A stretch of DNA of 64,000 nucleotides, taken from contig NC_063437.1 in the NCBI RefSeq assembly GCF_020379485.1, positions 15,959,726 to 16,023,725 of the forward strand. The letters run 5' to 3'. The stretch comes from Brassica napus (Eukaryota > Streptophyta > Magnoliopsida > Brassicales > Brassicaceae). How positions within the stretch are numbered: the stretch's first letter is position 1; the number at the start of each line of letters is the position of its first letter. The notes beneath the pieces were generated by a model, which ran no database searches, was not told the origin of the DNA, and was given only the letters and a program-made list of their open reading frames with translations. Below are positions 1-11,775 of the stretch, piece after piece. A program made the position numbers and the translations under genes.

Positions 1-249
1 AGTTCCTTCCTCCACAAGCTTTCTATCGAACGGAACAGTCTGCAACCGTGTTAAACAAATCACCCTGGAAGATGTAATCCAGCTTCTGTGAGAGTTTTGA
101 AGAAGGAAGATCTCTTTTTGTAACGCAAACATTTAATTTTCCTCATATGTGATTCGATGATGTTTGATAATTAAAAATGTGATGGCCTTAATGAATAATC
201 TTGGTCATGTTTTTAGTAACCACTATTTCTTCTAGCAGTCATCAAAACA
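1..249. other. Left edge, possible gene end
   Basis: A short frame (positions 2-91, 29 codons, ending in TGA) is open to the left edge on the plus strand, and the minus strand of the first 120 bases is also open. Either could be the end of a gene outside the window. I recognise no family. From about 120 the sequence is AT-rich and looks like untranslated or intergenic DNA. Very uncertain. Confidence 0.15.
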
Positions 250-591
250 ATTTTTTTTTTATAATGTTGATTTATTATGATATTAATTATGAAAAATATT
301 ACATAGACGATTCGACAACCGACAATACTACATGTCTTATGAGGATCTACTTCTAACTGTATTATCTGAGCCGTCCTACGAATATCCACTCCTGACTAGA
401 TTTACTTGCACCATGTTGAAGATTCCTTGTAAGTTTTTCTTCTGTAGTCTGCATTAATAAATCGTTATATTCGGAACTTGAAACATGGATTTCCTGTAAT
501 CTGCAAATAATTGCATAGTGTGGGACTCGAACTCCAAACCTGACTGTATAAGTCTTTAAACCTTAACTAATAGGCTATGGTGCTTCCACAA
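250..591 (-). mobile_element. tRNA-derived SINE, full length, with target duplication
   Basis: Read on the minus strand, the element starts with a tRNA-like head that has an A-box-like TTAGTTAAGG and a B-box-like GAGTTCGAGTCCC (plus-strand 519-540 region). It ends in a poly(A) tail, seen as a T run at 250-260. An 11-bp direct repeat, TCATCAAAACA, flanks it at 239-249 and 592-602 and is the target-site duplication. Head, RNA polymerase III boxes, tail and duplication together define a SINE. The length of about 340 bp fits Brassicaceae SINEs. Confidence 0.75.
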
Positions 592-602
592 TCATCAAAA
601 CA

Positions 603-2864
603 GTTTACCACATGAGATTATATATGACGTTGGATAACATGTATGATTAATTTATTAAAGACTCATTAATAAAAATTTAACTGTAGTTTTTTTTTTGAAT
701 AAACATAGTTTCCTCGATCTCAAAGAATCTACAATTTAAAATTCAAATATTTCTCTAAAAAATGAAGTAATTCCACAATATAATTGAGTTTACTCAAATC
801 GTAATTCATTGTTAGAGTGAAAATAAAGTAATAAATAAAAAATACTTTTTTATTTGAAATGCCATTTTAAAGTAAATTACGAAGTTGGATGGAAAATATT
901 TTAATTACTCAAAATTTTATAACTATATATCTAGGTGAGCCATGGAAAAGGAAAGGTACAAAATGATGAGTGTGGGCGTAGACATGAAGCCTGCACGTGA
1001 GAGTTGTAGCTATTCGACAAACATATACTAATTTGTTGCGTACCATTTCCACTTTATATATATTTATATATTTGTGTGTGTTGAGCTGAGATATGAGAAT
1101 AAAAATTGAGAATATACCTCAAAAATGCAAACAGAAGTATGTGTTTGTTATTTAGCAGACGCACATGGTGGAGGACATCCTCGTGAGTTCCGAAGGGCTA
1201 AGTTATACAGCTTTAATCGAGCTAATTAATTCATCGTCCTTACATAATTTGAGCACTATTTGAAGAAGACAGAGTATATATACATATTAGTTACAGTTAT
1301 ATATGATCCAATTTTCTTTGTTTGACAACAATGTGTTTTCAAACAAAGACCCTGTAACTTTTTTTGACCCGGTTCTGATATATGTATGTGAATATGTGAT
1401 TCATATATTTCTCTAACTACGAGTACGACTAAATGTGCTTATCAATTATCATACACGTCTCTACGTGCTTCTCTATCTTATATTCTTTGTATTAACCATT
1501 CGTATTTTATGAACATTCGTGTACGTTGAAAGGAATCATTACGTAGATGCCCACGATGTTACCCAAGTTGGAGAATTATGTTATTTAGAAAACCCATTTT
1601 TAATTACGCTAATTACCAAAAATAATATGAAGAATGGGGCCGTGGGAATATGCTTTCGGTAGGTTTTGCGTTCTAAATTTACATAGCATAGGCAGTCAAC
1701 AGATAAGAGGTTAAATGTATATTAGACCGAAATATTTTTAACGTGTTGGGGGGGGGGGGGGGGGGGGGGGGGGTTAGTATCAGACGAAAAAAATGCTAAC
1801 TCGGAGATTGAATATTTTTACAGTATAAATAAGTAGCTTTGAATGAATCTTGTATTACTGAAGTTGGAATTTAGAGATTATTCGGAAATTATATATATAG
1901 TTGAAAATTGATTAGATAGTGATGAGTTGACAAAATAAGAATCCTGTGCTGTGTGACAAATTATGTAACTGAAAATGGCCACAAAACATGTTATGTTTCT
2001 TGAATCTAGTACGTATGGGGAGGACTAATTGTCACCAAAACTGAAAAAATAACACGTTAACTCATATACCCAGTCAACGTAATTAATAAAGGACAACTTG
2101 TCCATCAGTTGTTAATCTTGATGAAAAAGGTTGCTTGTTTAATTGTGTTAAATGCGAGTAGAGTATAACCGGATTTACATGTAGGAAAATATAGGAAGAA
2201 CATAAATATTGGTTGAAAAATTGCATCACATCTTAGCATGAGATGTTTAAAGAAAGGCCCACCGCACGCGAGTTTAATCTCCAATGACGAAAGACTTACA
2301 GAAAGGTCAAAGTTCTTATAGTCAACAAGATATGTGTGCGTAGATTGCAAAACTCGTAGCTATCTTTTTTTTTTGTCGACGAACTCGTAGCTATCTATAC
2401 ATAAACTATTTCTTAGATTCGTTATATGTATAGTTTTTTTTGTCAGGAAAAAAGCATAGAACCATAAAGAAGAAGAACGGTTAAAGATCACGATCTATAC
2501 GTGTTTTCAACTTCAAACCACTCATATGGACACGGTTTAATATCTAACAAAACATTGTTTTTTTTTCAAAGATACTATTACTATCACATCGGTAGTTAGA
2601 AAAAATCATAAACAATATATAAAATAGACGGATTAATCCACTTATTACCAACTACCAAACTATCCATATAAAACACTTTGTATCTGATATACTATACCAG
2701 GCGGCATTCAAGCTACTTTGATAGTTAGATGAAAAAACTAACACCATTTAAATAATTAAAAGTTAGGTTTGTACCAATAATAATGTCTAATTGGACGGCT
2801 TGGAGAAGAAAAAGATGGGACGTACGTGCACGTGTGGACCGACGAAACACGTTATCCTTTTATC
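603..2864. other. AT-rich intergenic DNA with a 26-G run
   Basis: No gene could be supported here. The stretch is AT-rich and has only short chance frames, such as 2105-2350 on the minus strand. A pure run of 26 G lies at 1748-1773. Confidence 0.5.
1748..1773 (+). repeat. Poly(G) homopolymer, 26 bases
   Basis: Twenty-six uninterrupted G residues lie inside AT-rich sequence. It is either a true mononucleotide repeat able to form G-quadruplex structure or an assembly/polishing artefact, since long G runs are hard to call. Confidence 0.9.
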
Positions 2865-2872
2865 ATAAAAGC

Positions 2873-3736
2873 TAGGCCTGAGCATTCGGAGTCCCAAACG
2901 GGTTTCGGTTTTATCCAATCGGGTTTCGGTTTTTCGGGTTTATCAAAATCAGCCCCATTCGGATTATATGAAAGTTCGGTTCGGGACCGGTTTGGGTTCT
3001 ATCGGGTTCGGGTCGGAGTTAGTAAATCTTCAAAGAACCGGTACAACCCAATATACTTTCGGATTCGGGTCCCAATCGGTTTTTCGGTTTAAAAGTACCT
3101 GATTTTTACCAATTTTATAACCAAAACATAAGTAAAATTAGTTCTTCAGTTTTAAAATACCTGATTTGCACCTATTTTGTAACCAAAACTTAAGTAAAAT
3201 CGATTCAAAAATAAGGAACATCAACCGTGATCATTCAAAATCAAACGAAAAGTAAACATATTTACTGATAAAAAGAAAACCAAATAAATAAAAGCATAAA
3301 ATTAAAACCAAGTTCTCATGAAATGAGAAACATTGTTTAACTAAAACAAAATAAAAATCTAAATACTTCAAGATTCAACGGTCATCTTCAACCATCAACC
3401 TTCATGTAATAGTACCATCAACCTTCATGCAATAGAACCACCAACCTTCATGTAATAGATAAGTATTTTAGATGTTCAATATTTCATAGTGTATTTTGGA
3501 TACATATTAGGAATTGAGATCATGTTTGGTATAAGATCTTTTCGAGGTTTTGAATGTTTCGGGTTTTATCGGATATCCATTTAGATTCGGGTTCGGTTCG
3601 GATAATACCCATAACCCGAAATACCACAAAACAAGATCCATTCGATATTTACGTCGGGTTCGGATCGGTTCGGATTCATTTTGATCAGATCGGATTCTGT
3701 ACGGGTTTTCGGGTTCGGTTTATTTGCCCAGCCCTA
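2873..3736 (+). mobile_element. Non-autonomous hAT-like element, copy 1
   Basis: An 864-bp element is flanked by a perfect 8-bp duplication ATAAAAGC (2865-2872 and 3737-3744). Its ends are imperfect inverted repeats: TAGGCCTGAGCATTCGG on the left, and TAGGGCTGGGCA read inward from the right. The subterminal parts are dense in GGTTCGG/GGGTTCGG motifs, and the middle is AT-rich with a short CAACCTTCATG-type tandem repeat (about 3400-3460). It has no transposase. The 8-bp duplication points to the hAT superfamily. Open frames at 2826-3092 and 3554-3790 are by-products of the repeat. Confidence 0.8.
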
Positions 3737-3744
3737 ATAAAAGC

Positions 3745-6106
3745 AATGGCTCTCGACTTTTTGGTGCAACAATGGCTCTCGCCTTTCTAAGAATATCTAA
3801 CTATGCAATGAATTACTTGACCTAAACCATGTCATTTCGTTCAACCCCGACAAATTCTTGGCTTCCTTTTTTTGTGTTTCGGACGGTTCATCAATCTTTT
3901 CTTAGGACAAAACGTTTTTTTTTTGTTTATGTCAATTAATAAGTGATCAAGTCGAGTCTCGGTTAGCCCTTTTCTCAAAGAAAAAAAAACAGAAGTCGAG
4001 TCTCGGTTACAACCAGATTTCAACGCATAAGTCGTAGATCATAGTATGGGTGCATGTCAGGGTATGTGAAAAAGAGATTTTTTGTTCTCACGGCAAAGAA
4101 ACTCAAATTAATGAACATTAGTCTTGAAGTCATATAATCAAACGTGTAAATGACATTCTTTAGTAATGATTTTGTTTCCCGCAGTTAAAAGAAATATCTC
4201 ACTCATGACTAATGTCCGCAAAAGTAAACGTAGGTTTCTTAGTTGATTCTTTACTAATGGTAGAATAGAGCTGAAAGATAAAGTCATATTCATGCCTTTT
4301 GCTGGCATACATTTGGACACGTTCATGAATTTACGTATATATACATAAAGATATCAACTAGTTGAATAAGAGGTGATTGTTTTATCAAATAAACAGCATG
4401 AGTTGGAGTCTTGAAATCACCTTTTCCCCTGTTTTGCTGAGAGCAAAAATATTGGTTTCGATAATAATTGCGAGAGAGCCAATTAATCTCACGTCTTATT
4501 CTTATTTTTCTCATATATAATATACATAACAAGTTCACAAAGTGGGGGTTTGTGTTAGTATATAAATACCATTTTAATCAAAAATAATTGATAAGAACAT
4601 TTGGTATCGGGATCTAAACGAAATATTCTCCACACAAATTGTATTATATATATATATATATAGTTTTATAATGAGGAGACGAGAAGATATTTATGAAGAC
4701 AATTATTAATTATGTATGTGAATGTGATTCGTTTTATTTTGGATTTATAGAGCTATAGTAGCAATCCGTAGAGAAGAAATCTGAATCGGACATAAAGGCA
4801 AACAAAGAGAGATCATATGAGTTCTAAAGACATAACAACGACAATGTTATTTGTCCATATTATCCATCTTCTCACTTCACTTTGTTCCCTCTCTTGTCCT
4901 TTCTCTAGCTCTACATACATGACATTACGTTTTCTTATAAAATGCATGCTTTTGCATTATGTTTCTGTGTAAAACTAATTACAGTTCCATTATTTATTGA
5001 TTTGCATTACATGTATGATTTGGAGATGCATACACTTGGAGAGAGCATACGAGCATGCGTGACAACTGACATGAACATGTGAAATATATAAGATCCAAAC
5101 TTCCAAGTATCATATAATTCAATCAGAATAGAAACTTTAAATAACTCCTTCATCAGGGGTCTGTCCACAAAATGCAAATATGGCACAAAGCCACAAGCTA
5201 AGAATAAAAAGAACAAAGTAATTGTTATTAACAAAAGAAGGCGACAATTTTAAAACCTTCGGGGAAGGTTATGTTATTGTATTGTTGTTGACCAAGCCGA
5301 GAGTTCGGTCTTATTGTATTGTGTTGATCAAGCCGCGAGTTCGGTCTCGGGCACAAGTCAGATACGGCTAATGTCACGGCCAAAGACAAAAGTGTGTTAA
5401 ATCCTAGTTTATCATGAATTTCCAACTTAAAATCATTTGATAAAAAAAATTGTTTCTAACTTTTTATATATTATTCGTGTCATAGTAAAATTTTCGATGT
5501 AAAAGTTTATATTCTCATAGAGTGGTTAATTAGTTGATGACGATACATTATGATACCAATCTCCATATGTAGCACAGAACCGGTCACTGATATAACTTTT
5601 GCGTCCTGCCCAAATAACCTATTTCAACCACATTGTTTACTAATGTAGTAAGTTCAAAATGAAATATCGAGTCAAAGTGATGGATTCCGTTTTAAGAATT
5701 TTTCCTGAGCTCTGAGCATTTAAAATGTCCCACTCCAAATTTTTTTTTTTAGTCAAGTGATGGTAGTTTAGTGACAATTTATTGGGGTTTGATATGTATA
5801 TATATATATATATATCAGTCTTTGGTTCGATTTGCACTGAAAGCTAAACTATCGTTACTTATCCAATTAGGGCTTGAGCTTTGGCCCAAATGGTTTACAT
5901 AATGGATCGTAACAGATTATCGGTACACAATCTGACATTGTCGGAAAGTATTCTAAACTCGGATCATGTAGTATGATAGCTAGTCCACTCTGTAGTGTTC
6001 TTCCCAGGATCGATCGAATCAGCCGACATGTATATCGGGAAAAAATTCTCTCTTGATAAAATTGTAAACCGAGACAAAAAATTTCTACATCTACTATCTG
6101 AACAGT
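3745..6106. other. Intergenic DNA without supported genes
   Basis: Only short frames without recognisable motifs were seen. There is a (TA)n run near 4648-4661 and another near 5797-5815. At 5265-5357 a roughly 45-bp segment containing GAGTTCGGTCT is present twice in tandem. Nothing else can be supported. Confidence 0.5.
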
Positions 6107-6117
6107 AACATTGTTCT

Positions 6118-6311
6118 CTTAGCTGGGGCTTCTAACTCTAGTGGTAAAGGGCTTACAGCTGTAAGTACCGCCACCTGGGTTCGAATCCCGGCCACTAGGG
6201 AATTAGTATTTCAGCATCGCAAGGGACATAAGACCGACACATGGCAACACGTAACTAGTCTTGATCACTTCTGTGGGACCAGGATATTTCTGTATAATTC
6301 AAAAAAAAAAG
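6118..6311 (+). mobile_element. tRNA-derived SINE with A-rich tail
   Basis: The head (about 6122-6200) carries an A-box-like TAGTGGTAAAGGG and a canonical B box GGTTCGAATCC. A tail follows, ending in ten or more A residues (6300-6310). The direct repeat AACATTGTTC flanks it at 6107-6117 and 6312-6321. The last roughly 60 bp (from TGATCACTTCTGTGGGACCA to the A tail) is repeated once more at about 6325-6372 and is followed by a third copy of the target repeat (6373-6383). It is not a functional tRNA, because the acceptor stem does not pair and the sequence continues past the tRNA length. Confidence 0.8.
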
Positions 6312-6383
6312 AACATTGTTCCGTTGATCACTTATGTGGGACCAAGATACTTCTGTATAATTCAAAAAAAAAAACATTGTTCT

Positions 6384-6850
6384 ATTAACAGCTCGTTGGG
6401 CCTGCCGTTGAAAGAAAAAGGTATTTAGGCCCATATATTCTAAAATTTGCATGGGCTTACAGAAATCAGATATCCCATGATTATCAATCAAATTAGTTCT
6501 TGAGAACCTAAGTGATAAGGTAGAAGTTGAATAAGATTATTAGTCCAGCTGAATGCTTAATCTTGGGGAAGTCATGACTTCATATGTATTAGTAGATGTT
6601 TACTAACTTCAAAGTTTGTTTGTAAAAAAAAAATATCAATATGTGAAATCAAATATACTGCGTGAACACACAAAGTGAACTGTACGAAAAGCTGAAATCT
6701 AGTAAGATTAAATAAAGCTGAAATCGATGTAGAAACACAAAATACAAATAAGGTGTAATTTTTGAGTTATTTTTATTGCTCTCTCAATATACATACATTA
6801 TTTGCAAGCTTGCAAGTAAAATTAAGAGGACGAAAAAGATTATCATCCTC
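6384..6850. other. 3' flank of the PSY-type gene
   Basis: No further gene is visible. This stretch lies downstream of the minus-strand peptide gene and probably holds its 3' untranslated region in the part closest to 6851. Confidence 0.4.
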
Positions 6851-8624
6851 TCAACGTTTGCGTCCTCGGCCACCACGAGGTGGATCGTGTCTGCCGTTAG
6901 CTGAAGGTTCACCGTAGTCGTTTGTGCTCACCATCAATGACCGTTCTCTCACCACCCTCATTTCATTTTCTGTCATAAATGCATATACGTTACAAGTTAG
7001 AACATAGTGATAATAAAAAATGTTGTACATAAGAACCTCTTATTAACAAACGATTTATCAAGTATCTATACAAACGTCAATACCCTCGTTTTCATTTTGT
7101 TTAACTACATCTAACACGTATTCACAATCTTTAACTTTATTTGCACCAAAAATATGCCAAAAGAGACAATGGCAATTTTGATATGGTCATTATGGTTCGA
7201 TGGTCGTGTTTATAAACTTAAATCTATAAACATATATTGATATCTGCTAAAAAGAATAGATTTAAGCACACACAAATTCGACCTTTTTGTGTGTGTTGGA
7301 TGTCCGTTTCACAAATCGAAATCTTTGCTTGGATTTTTCACAGATAGTCAGATACGATGGACTAAGATCCATTTCAACTTGCTATTATATGCAATTTAAT
7401 ACTATCTGTAAACTTTAATTATAAAGTCGTAATCTTATCTGTCATTGTCTTTTTCAAATAATGTCAACGCTTTTGAAGTGTGAACACAAATCCAAGCTTT
7501 TATATTACATGGTTGTACTTTACAAAAACTCATAATACTTCAAAAAAAAAAATTCAAAATACTTTGTTTTCTTCATTAGATTTATAGTTTATAATTGACA
7601 AAAAGAAAGATTTATAGTTTTGTGTTCAAAAAAAAAAAAAAAAGATTTATAGTTTATAATTTTATATGACGTTTTCTTACTGGATTCGTCGTTATCACAG
7701 ATATGTTCTTTTAAAAGAAATATATAAGATTAGCCGTGTGAATAAGTCATCGGCGAAAGGGAAGACAATCTCGAGCATCGTGATTCATGTTTGCTTGAAT
7801 TTGAATACAAACAAGCTGGAAACAGAGTGCATAAAACTAAGGATATATCCAAGTTGTTTTAACAATATATATTTCAACACTTATTCAAGTAATAATTGTA
7901 AAAATTTAGTTGTGGGTTTCTGTAGCGATTTAAAATGAAAGGTCAATGAAAGGTCACATGAACTAATAAGTGAGTTATTCTTTTGTTATTTTTATGGGTT
8001 CATCATGTGTTATTCTTTTGTTAATCAGAGTATGTATGCATCTAGGGATAATTGGTATCATGTAAATACGAAGGATAAATATACATACAATTTTTTATTT
8101 TGCTACTGTAATTGAGATTTTCTTCTTTTCTTTATTAAAAAGGTATAAACTGTAAGGTTTTCTTCTTCTCCTGGTGATATACTTGAACATACTCTTAAGA
8201 TATACACAGATATACAGATATGGATCATGTGAATACCACCACATATCACCAATCAAGGATCCAATAATTGTGGTTGTCAAATATTGATTCTGAGATCTCA
8301 TCCAATAGCACATAAAATAGTAAACTAGATTAGTTTTAACGTAAAACAAAGATGATATATGTAGTGATTAGTGAAGAAATCCTTTGAGTTGTTAACAGGA
8401 TAGGGATTATGAAGAACTTGTTAGCTTATAGTGCTTGGATATTAGATAACGAAAACATCTTACCATACAAAAACCTAGTAAACACTTGTAACTAATACAG
8501 AAACAGAGGGAGGGAAGAGTATACCTGGAAATGAAAGACTGAGGCGAGCAGAAGAAGAGACAAAAGCAAATGTGAAGATGAGTAACAAACATAACACAAC
8601 CGAGGAAGATGATGCATAACCCAT
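6851..8624 (-). CDS. PSY3: PSY-family tyrosine-sulfated peptide precursor (PSY3-like)
   Basis: Two coding exons, 8525-8624 and 6851-6969, are joined by a GT-AG intron (6970-8523) that splits a Gly/Glu codon in phase 1. The product has 72 residues. Residues 1-26 form a hydrophobic secretion signal starting MGYASSSSVV. The C-terminal exon carries DYGEPSANGRHDPPRGGRG (from residue 51), which matches the conserved core of PSY peptides. In this family the Asp-Tyr tyrosine is sulfated by TPST, and the processed peptide is secreted and sensed by leucine-rich-repeat receptor kinases that balance growth and stress. The signal peptide, spacer and terminal peptide are in the expected order. A TATA-like tract lies at 8664-8676. 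The gene sits beside PHF5A, as PSY3 (At2g29995) does in Arabidopsis. The paralogue assignment rests on this synteny. Confidence 0.88.
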
Positions 8625-8663
8625 TCTCTCTCTATATATATTTCTCTCTCTCCTCCCTACTTC

Positions 8664-8676
8664 TATATATATATAG
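8664..8676 (-). promoter_or_regulatory. TATA-like tract of the PSY-type gene
   Basis: An alternating TATATATATATAG tract lies 40 bp upstream of the start codon. It would place the transcript start close to the ATG and give a short leader. A second, shorter one lies at 8632-8641. Confidence 0.4.
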
Positions 8677-9299
8677 ACCACAAAAATGTCTCATACCGGC
8701 CCTTCGTTTTTCAGCCTCTCTCACATTATTTAATCATTTTGATTTTTATTAATATACCCGCTTCCAAACGTTTAGTTTTACATAATTGCGTTTGAAAGGG
8801 ACATATTCTCTATAATCTAATGGTTTTTGTATTCAATGCGTGTATATGCATGTGTTTGTTGTTGACAAGCACAAAAACAAGGGAACATGATTGCATTTAC
8901 ATACGGTAAGTTTGACAAGACTGAAGTGGGATCCCCTTAAACCATCAACGAATTAAAATTCATTTTTTCATTGCATTGGTTACAACAAAACTCAAATGCC
9001 AGCTTGGAGTAGTCCAGTGCATGCAACTGTATAGAATAGTTCCATACTTTCATTGTACAAATTAAAAACTTTGTTACTTATCACAACATTCAATTAGGAT
9101 ATAATCATAACATAAAAACAAGTCTAATACAGACCACTCGAGTCTAGATTATCAAGAACAAGAAAGCATTATATGTCTGGTTTTGTACCCCCATCAACTT
9201 AAGATTCTCTGGAACATAGGCAACACATACATAGCATAAGAGATCCAAGTACTTCAAGCAAGCATAGGATCGGATAAATCGGAAAATACATCATCATCA
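8677..9299. other. Intergenic and PHF5A 3' flank
   Basis: No gene is visible between the peptide gene promoter and the PHF5A stop codon. The part next to 9300 is probably the PHF5A 3' untranslated region. Confidence 0.4.
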
Positions 9300-9632
9300 T
9301 CATCGTTTTTTGAAACCATATTTCTTACGTTCATAGAAGAGATCAGTCTTGGCACTCCCAAGGTTGACGATCTTGGGGCAGCCATCTCTGTCTTTCTCCT
9401 GTTGCGTACACTCCTTGCAGTAGTAAGCATCCGAGATCCCAACACCTCCGCAGATAACACAGCGGCCTTGGAATGACCCGTAGTTGCACTCGTCACAGAT
9501 ACGCACCAGAGTGCAGGGACGCACATAAGAATCACAAACCACGCATTTGCCGTCGCATTTTTCGCAGAGTCGTCCGATGGCAATGCCTGGTTGTTTCCGG
9601 CACATGATGAGATCAGGGTGATGCTTTGCCAT
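9300..9632 (-). CDS. PHF5A/Rds3-like SF3b splicing subunit
   Basis: A single coding exon gives 110 residues, the normal length of PHF5A (SF3b14b, yeast Rds3), one of the most conserved subunits of the U2 snRNP SF3b complex. It helps hold the branch point in the nucleus. The protein starts [16 protein letters not shown]. It has 13 cysteines (C11, C23, C26, C30, C33, C40, C46, C49, C58, C61, C72, C75, C85) in CxxC pairs that bind zinc, and ends in the basic tail YGFKKR. Y36, the residue known in the human protein to contact splicing-inhibitor drugs, is present. The start at 9632 was preferred to the frame upstream because that part is leader next to a splice acceptor. The leader has its own intron (9651-10042, GT...AG). 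In Arabidopsis the counterpart is At2g30000. Confidence 0.95.
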   Translation of the reverse strand: MAKHHPDLIMCRKQPGIAIGRLCEKCDGKCVVCDSYVRPCTLVRICDECNYGSFQGRCVICGGVGISDAYYCKECTQQEKDRDGCPKIVNLGSAKTDLFYERKKYGFKKR

Positions 9633-9650
9633 GGCTAGTGAAACAGAGAC

Positions 9651-10042
9651 CTGCACACATAAGTCACTTGTCTTAAAGAGTACAAAACTAGAAACTGAAG
9701 AATAAGAAACAACTTAAAGTCCTGGTTTCACTTGTGTCTGAACAATCAATTAAAAGAATAAAAAAAAAAGTGGAAAATAGAGTTTGTTTAGTAGTGTTAA
9801 CTTCTCAGAGGAATATCGTCGAACACCTTACATGCACAAGTCACAGCCGAACATTACTTTTTCAAGATTTCAGATTCTAGAGACATGATCAATCACTCTA
9901 CTAAATATAATTAATAATGGGCTGAGAAAACAAATTGAACAAAAGAAGCAAATCAAGAAGCTATCACAAACCCTACAAATTCAAAATCAAGAAACAAACG
10001 AAGACGATAACCTATTCAGAGATAAAAGAAATCAAAGCTTAC
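9651..10042 (-). other. 5' UTR intron of PHF5A
   Basis: The donor AACT|GTAAGC ends the first leader exon at 10043, and the acceptor TGTGCAG ends at 9651, 18 bp before the ATG. A leader intron is common in plant housekeeping genes. Inferred from splice signals only. Confidence 0.65.
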
Positions 10043-10168
10043 AGTTAAGGGGAGATGAAACTTGAGAAAATCAAGAGACTGTTGCGACGACAAATTTCCA
10101 GAGCGCCAAAGATCAACCAACTAAGAAAGGACTGGAACGAACGAGGGAAGAAGGATATTTAGCACGAG

Positions 10169-10217
10169 TTGGGCTTTTAAGTCGGTCCATTTATTATGGG
10201 CTTTTTACTTTGGGCTT
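10169..10217 (-). promoter_or_regulatory. Three TGGGCT site II motifs, PHF5A promoter
   Basis: TGGGCT occurs at about 10170, 10197 and 10211, upstream of the PHF5A leader exon. TGGGCC/T 'site II' elements are typical of plant genes for growth and housekeeping functions and are bound by TCP factors. Confidence 0.5.
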
Positions 10218-10559
10218 ACAAACTCTTCATCAAACCAAACCAAACCGGTAAGCAATGTAAAATCCAGGGCTCAAACCAAACCAGGTTAAGCAGCAATTTG
10301 AGTTGCGACTAAAAGTGTCGGTCTCGGTCTCTGTCTCTGTCTCAGACCCAATTTTTATTTGATCAGCCGTTAGCTTTGACTTCTGACTAGCATAACGTGA
10401 CTTTGTTGCTCCAATGGTACACGATATACTTTTTTTTTTTTAATTAGTATATTTTTTCTATATTTCACTCTAAGATAATATAACTCTTTAGATTTACTCC
10501 ATGGTTCATTTTAATAAAATTATTCTATAATAGAGTCATATTTTCACAGAAAATATAGA

Positions 10560-10985
10560 TGATCTTTTTCTGTGCCGCGAATGGAGTGCTGATCTTTAGA
10601 ACATTTGTCTGCGAAGAATGGGGTATTCCAATGTGGAGTTCCATACATGTTTAGCCTTCTACGAATGGTAAGGCTGCATGACAAAGTTGTGCCAAGGCTT
10701 CTCAGACCTTTGGTAGTCTCAACAACAATCTATTTCATTTGCTCTGAGAGAAACAAGCGCTATCATGTTAATATCTCATCGCAGCCAACAATCATTTTCA
10801 AGCTGGTTGACCGTTTCATTACAAATGCACTTCTATTCATAAGAAATCAAAAACAAAGCTGCGGACTGATGCAAGTATGCAACATTGGCTTTCCAGAGAA
10901 TAAAAACCATAGTCTGAACCAACCAGTTGTAATATTTACAAACCGACTCCACCCATTTTAATGGAATTTACATATTTGGCAAAAA
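10560..10985 (+). mobile_element. LINE remnant (end of reverse-transcriptase ORF)
   Basis: The frame 10605-10961 encodes a segment with IYFICSERNKRYH followed by FKLVDRFITNALLFIRNQK. This resembles the conserved end of plant L1-type ORF2 proteins (…IYxxWxERNxRRH…LIDKTIRNRI…). No start or catalytic part is left. It is a 5'-truncated, decayed copy, not a host gene. Confidence 0.55.
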
Positions 10986-11775
10986 AAAATACAAGTCAAG
11001 AGGCGGACATATGTACTTATTTTTTTATTAGAAACAAGAGTTTTAAATAAACTGATTTTTTTCATAAAATTTAAAGTAATTATTTATAAAAATCAAAATT
11101 AAGCATGCCACTGAATATAAAACTATGTAAATGCTAATCTAGCTAGATGTTGTGGATGATTTGTTGAACTTTGTAGAAATGATGCTGATAAAAATGTTTT
11201 AAATGATCTGATGTAACTAGGGATTCTTTTTGTTTTATTTTGTAATAAATGAAGAAAAATATTTCTACCATTATAATTGTTTTATACATCTTAGAAAATA
11301 AGGTGTTCGTTAGATCCCAACAATGATTTTTAATTGGATTATAATTAAATTAAAAATTAACAAAGCATAGTTAGTAAATTTAAAAGTTGTAAAAAAAGTT
11401 ATAAAGATATCACGTACAACATCATTTTCCGTAACATTCCAAATATCTTATTTTCGAAAAGGATTCTGATCTGATCTGGATCCCGAATAATAAGTCTTAA
11501 CCCTATTCCTAACAAATGGTAAATAATTCTGATAAGAGTTTGGGAGAGTAATCTTAATTCAGTAGGGCAACAACTAATAAATGTGGTTATTTATTGCAAA
11601 ACAAGTTAAAAATACCTAATTTTTTTCAGCCCCCATAGTTTTGTCCTTTTTTTAAAGATGCAGTTCGTTGAGGCTTTATTAAGTCCTCGAAACACGTATC
11701 AACGTACAAGGTTACATGCACAGGACAAAATATAATAACAACATTTCTTCCCTTCACTCTCTTCAAGCTTCTTTA
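10986..11775. other. Promoter region of the TBL gene
   Basis: AT-rich intergenic sequence with no supported gene. Its right part should hold the TBL promoter. A possible TATA-like AAAATATAATA lies near 11727. Confidence 0.35.

Noticed and set aside
6122..6200. Apparent tRNA gene
   Set aside because: A and B boxes are present but no closed acceptor stem; sequence continues to an A-tail with target duplications, so it is a SINE head.
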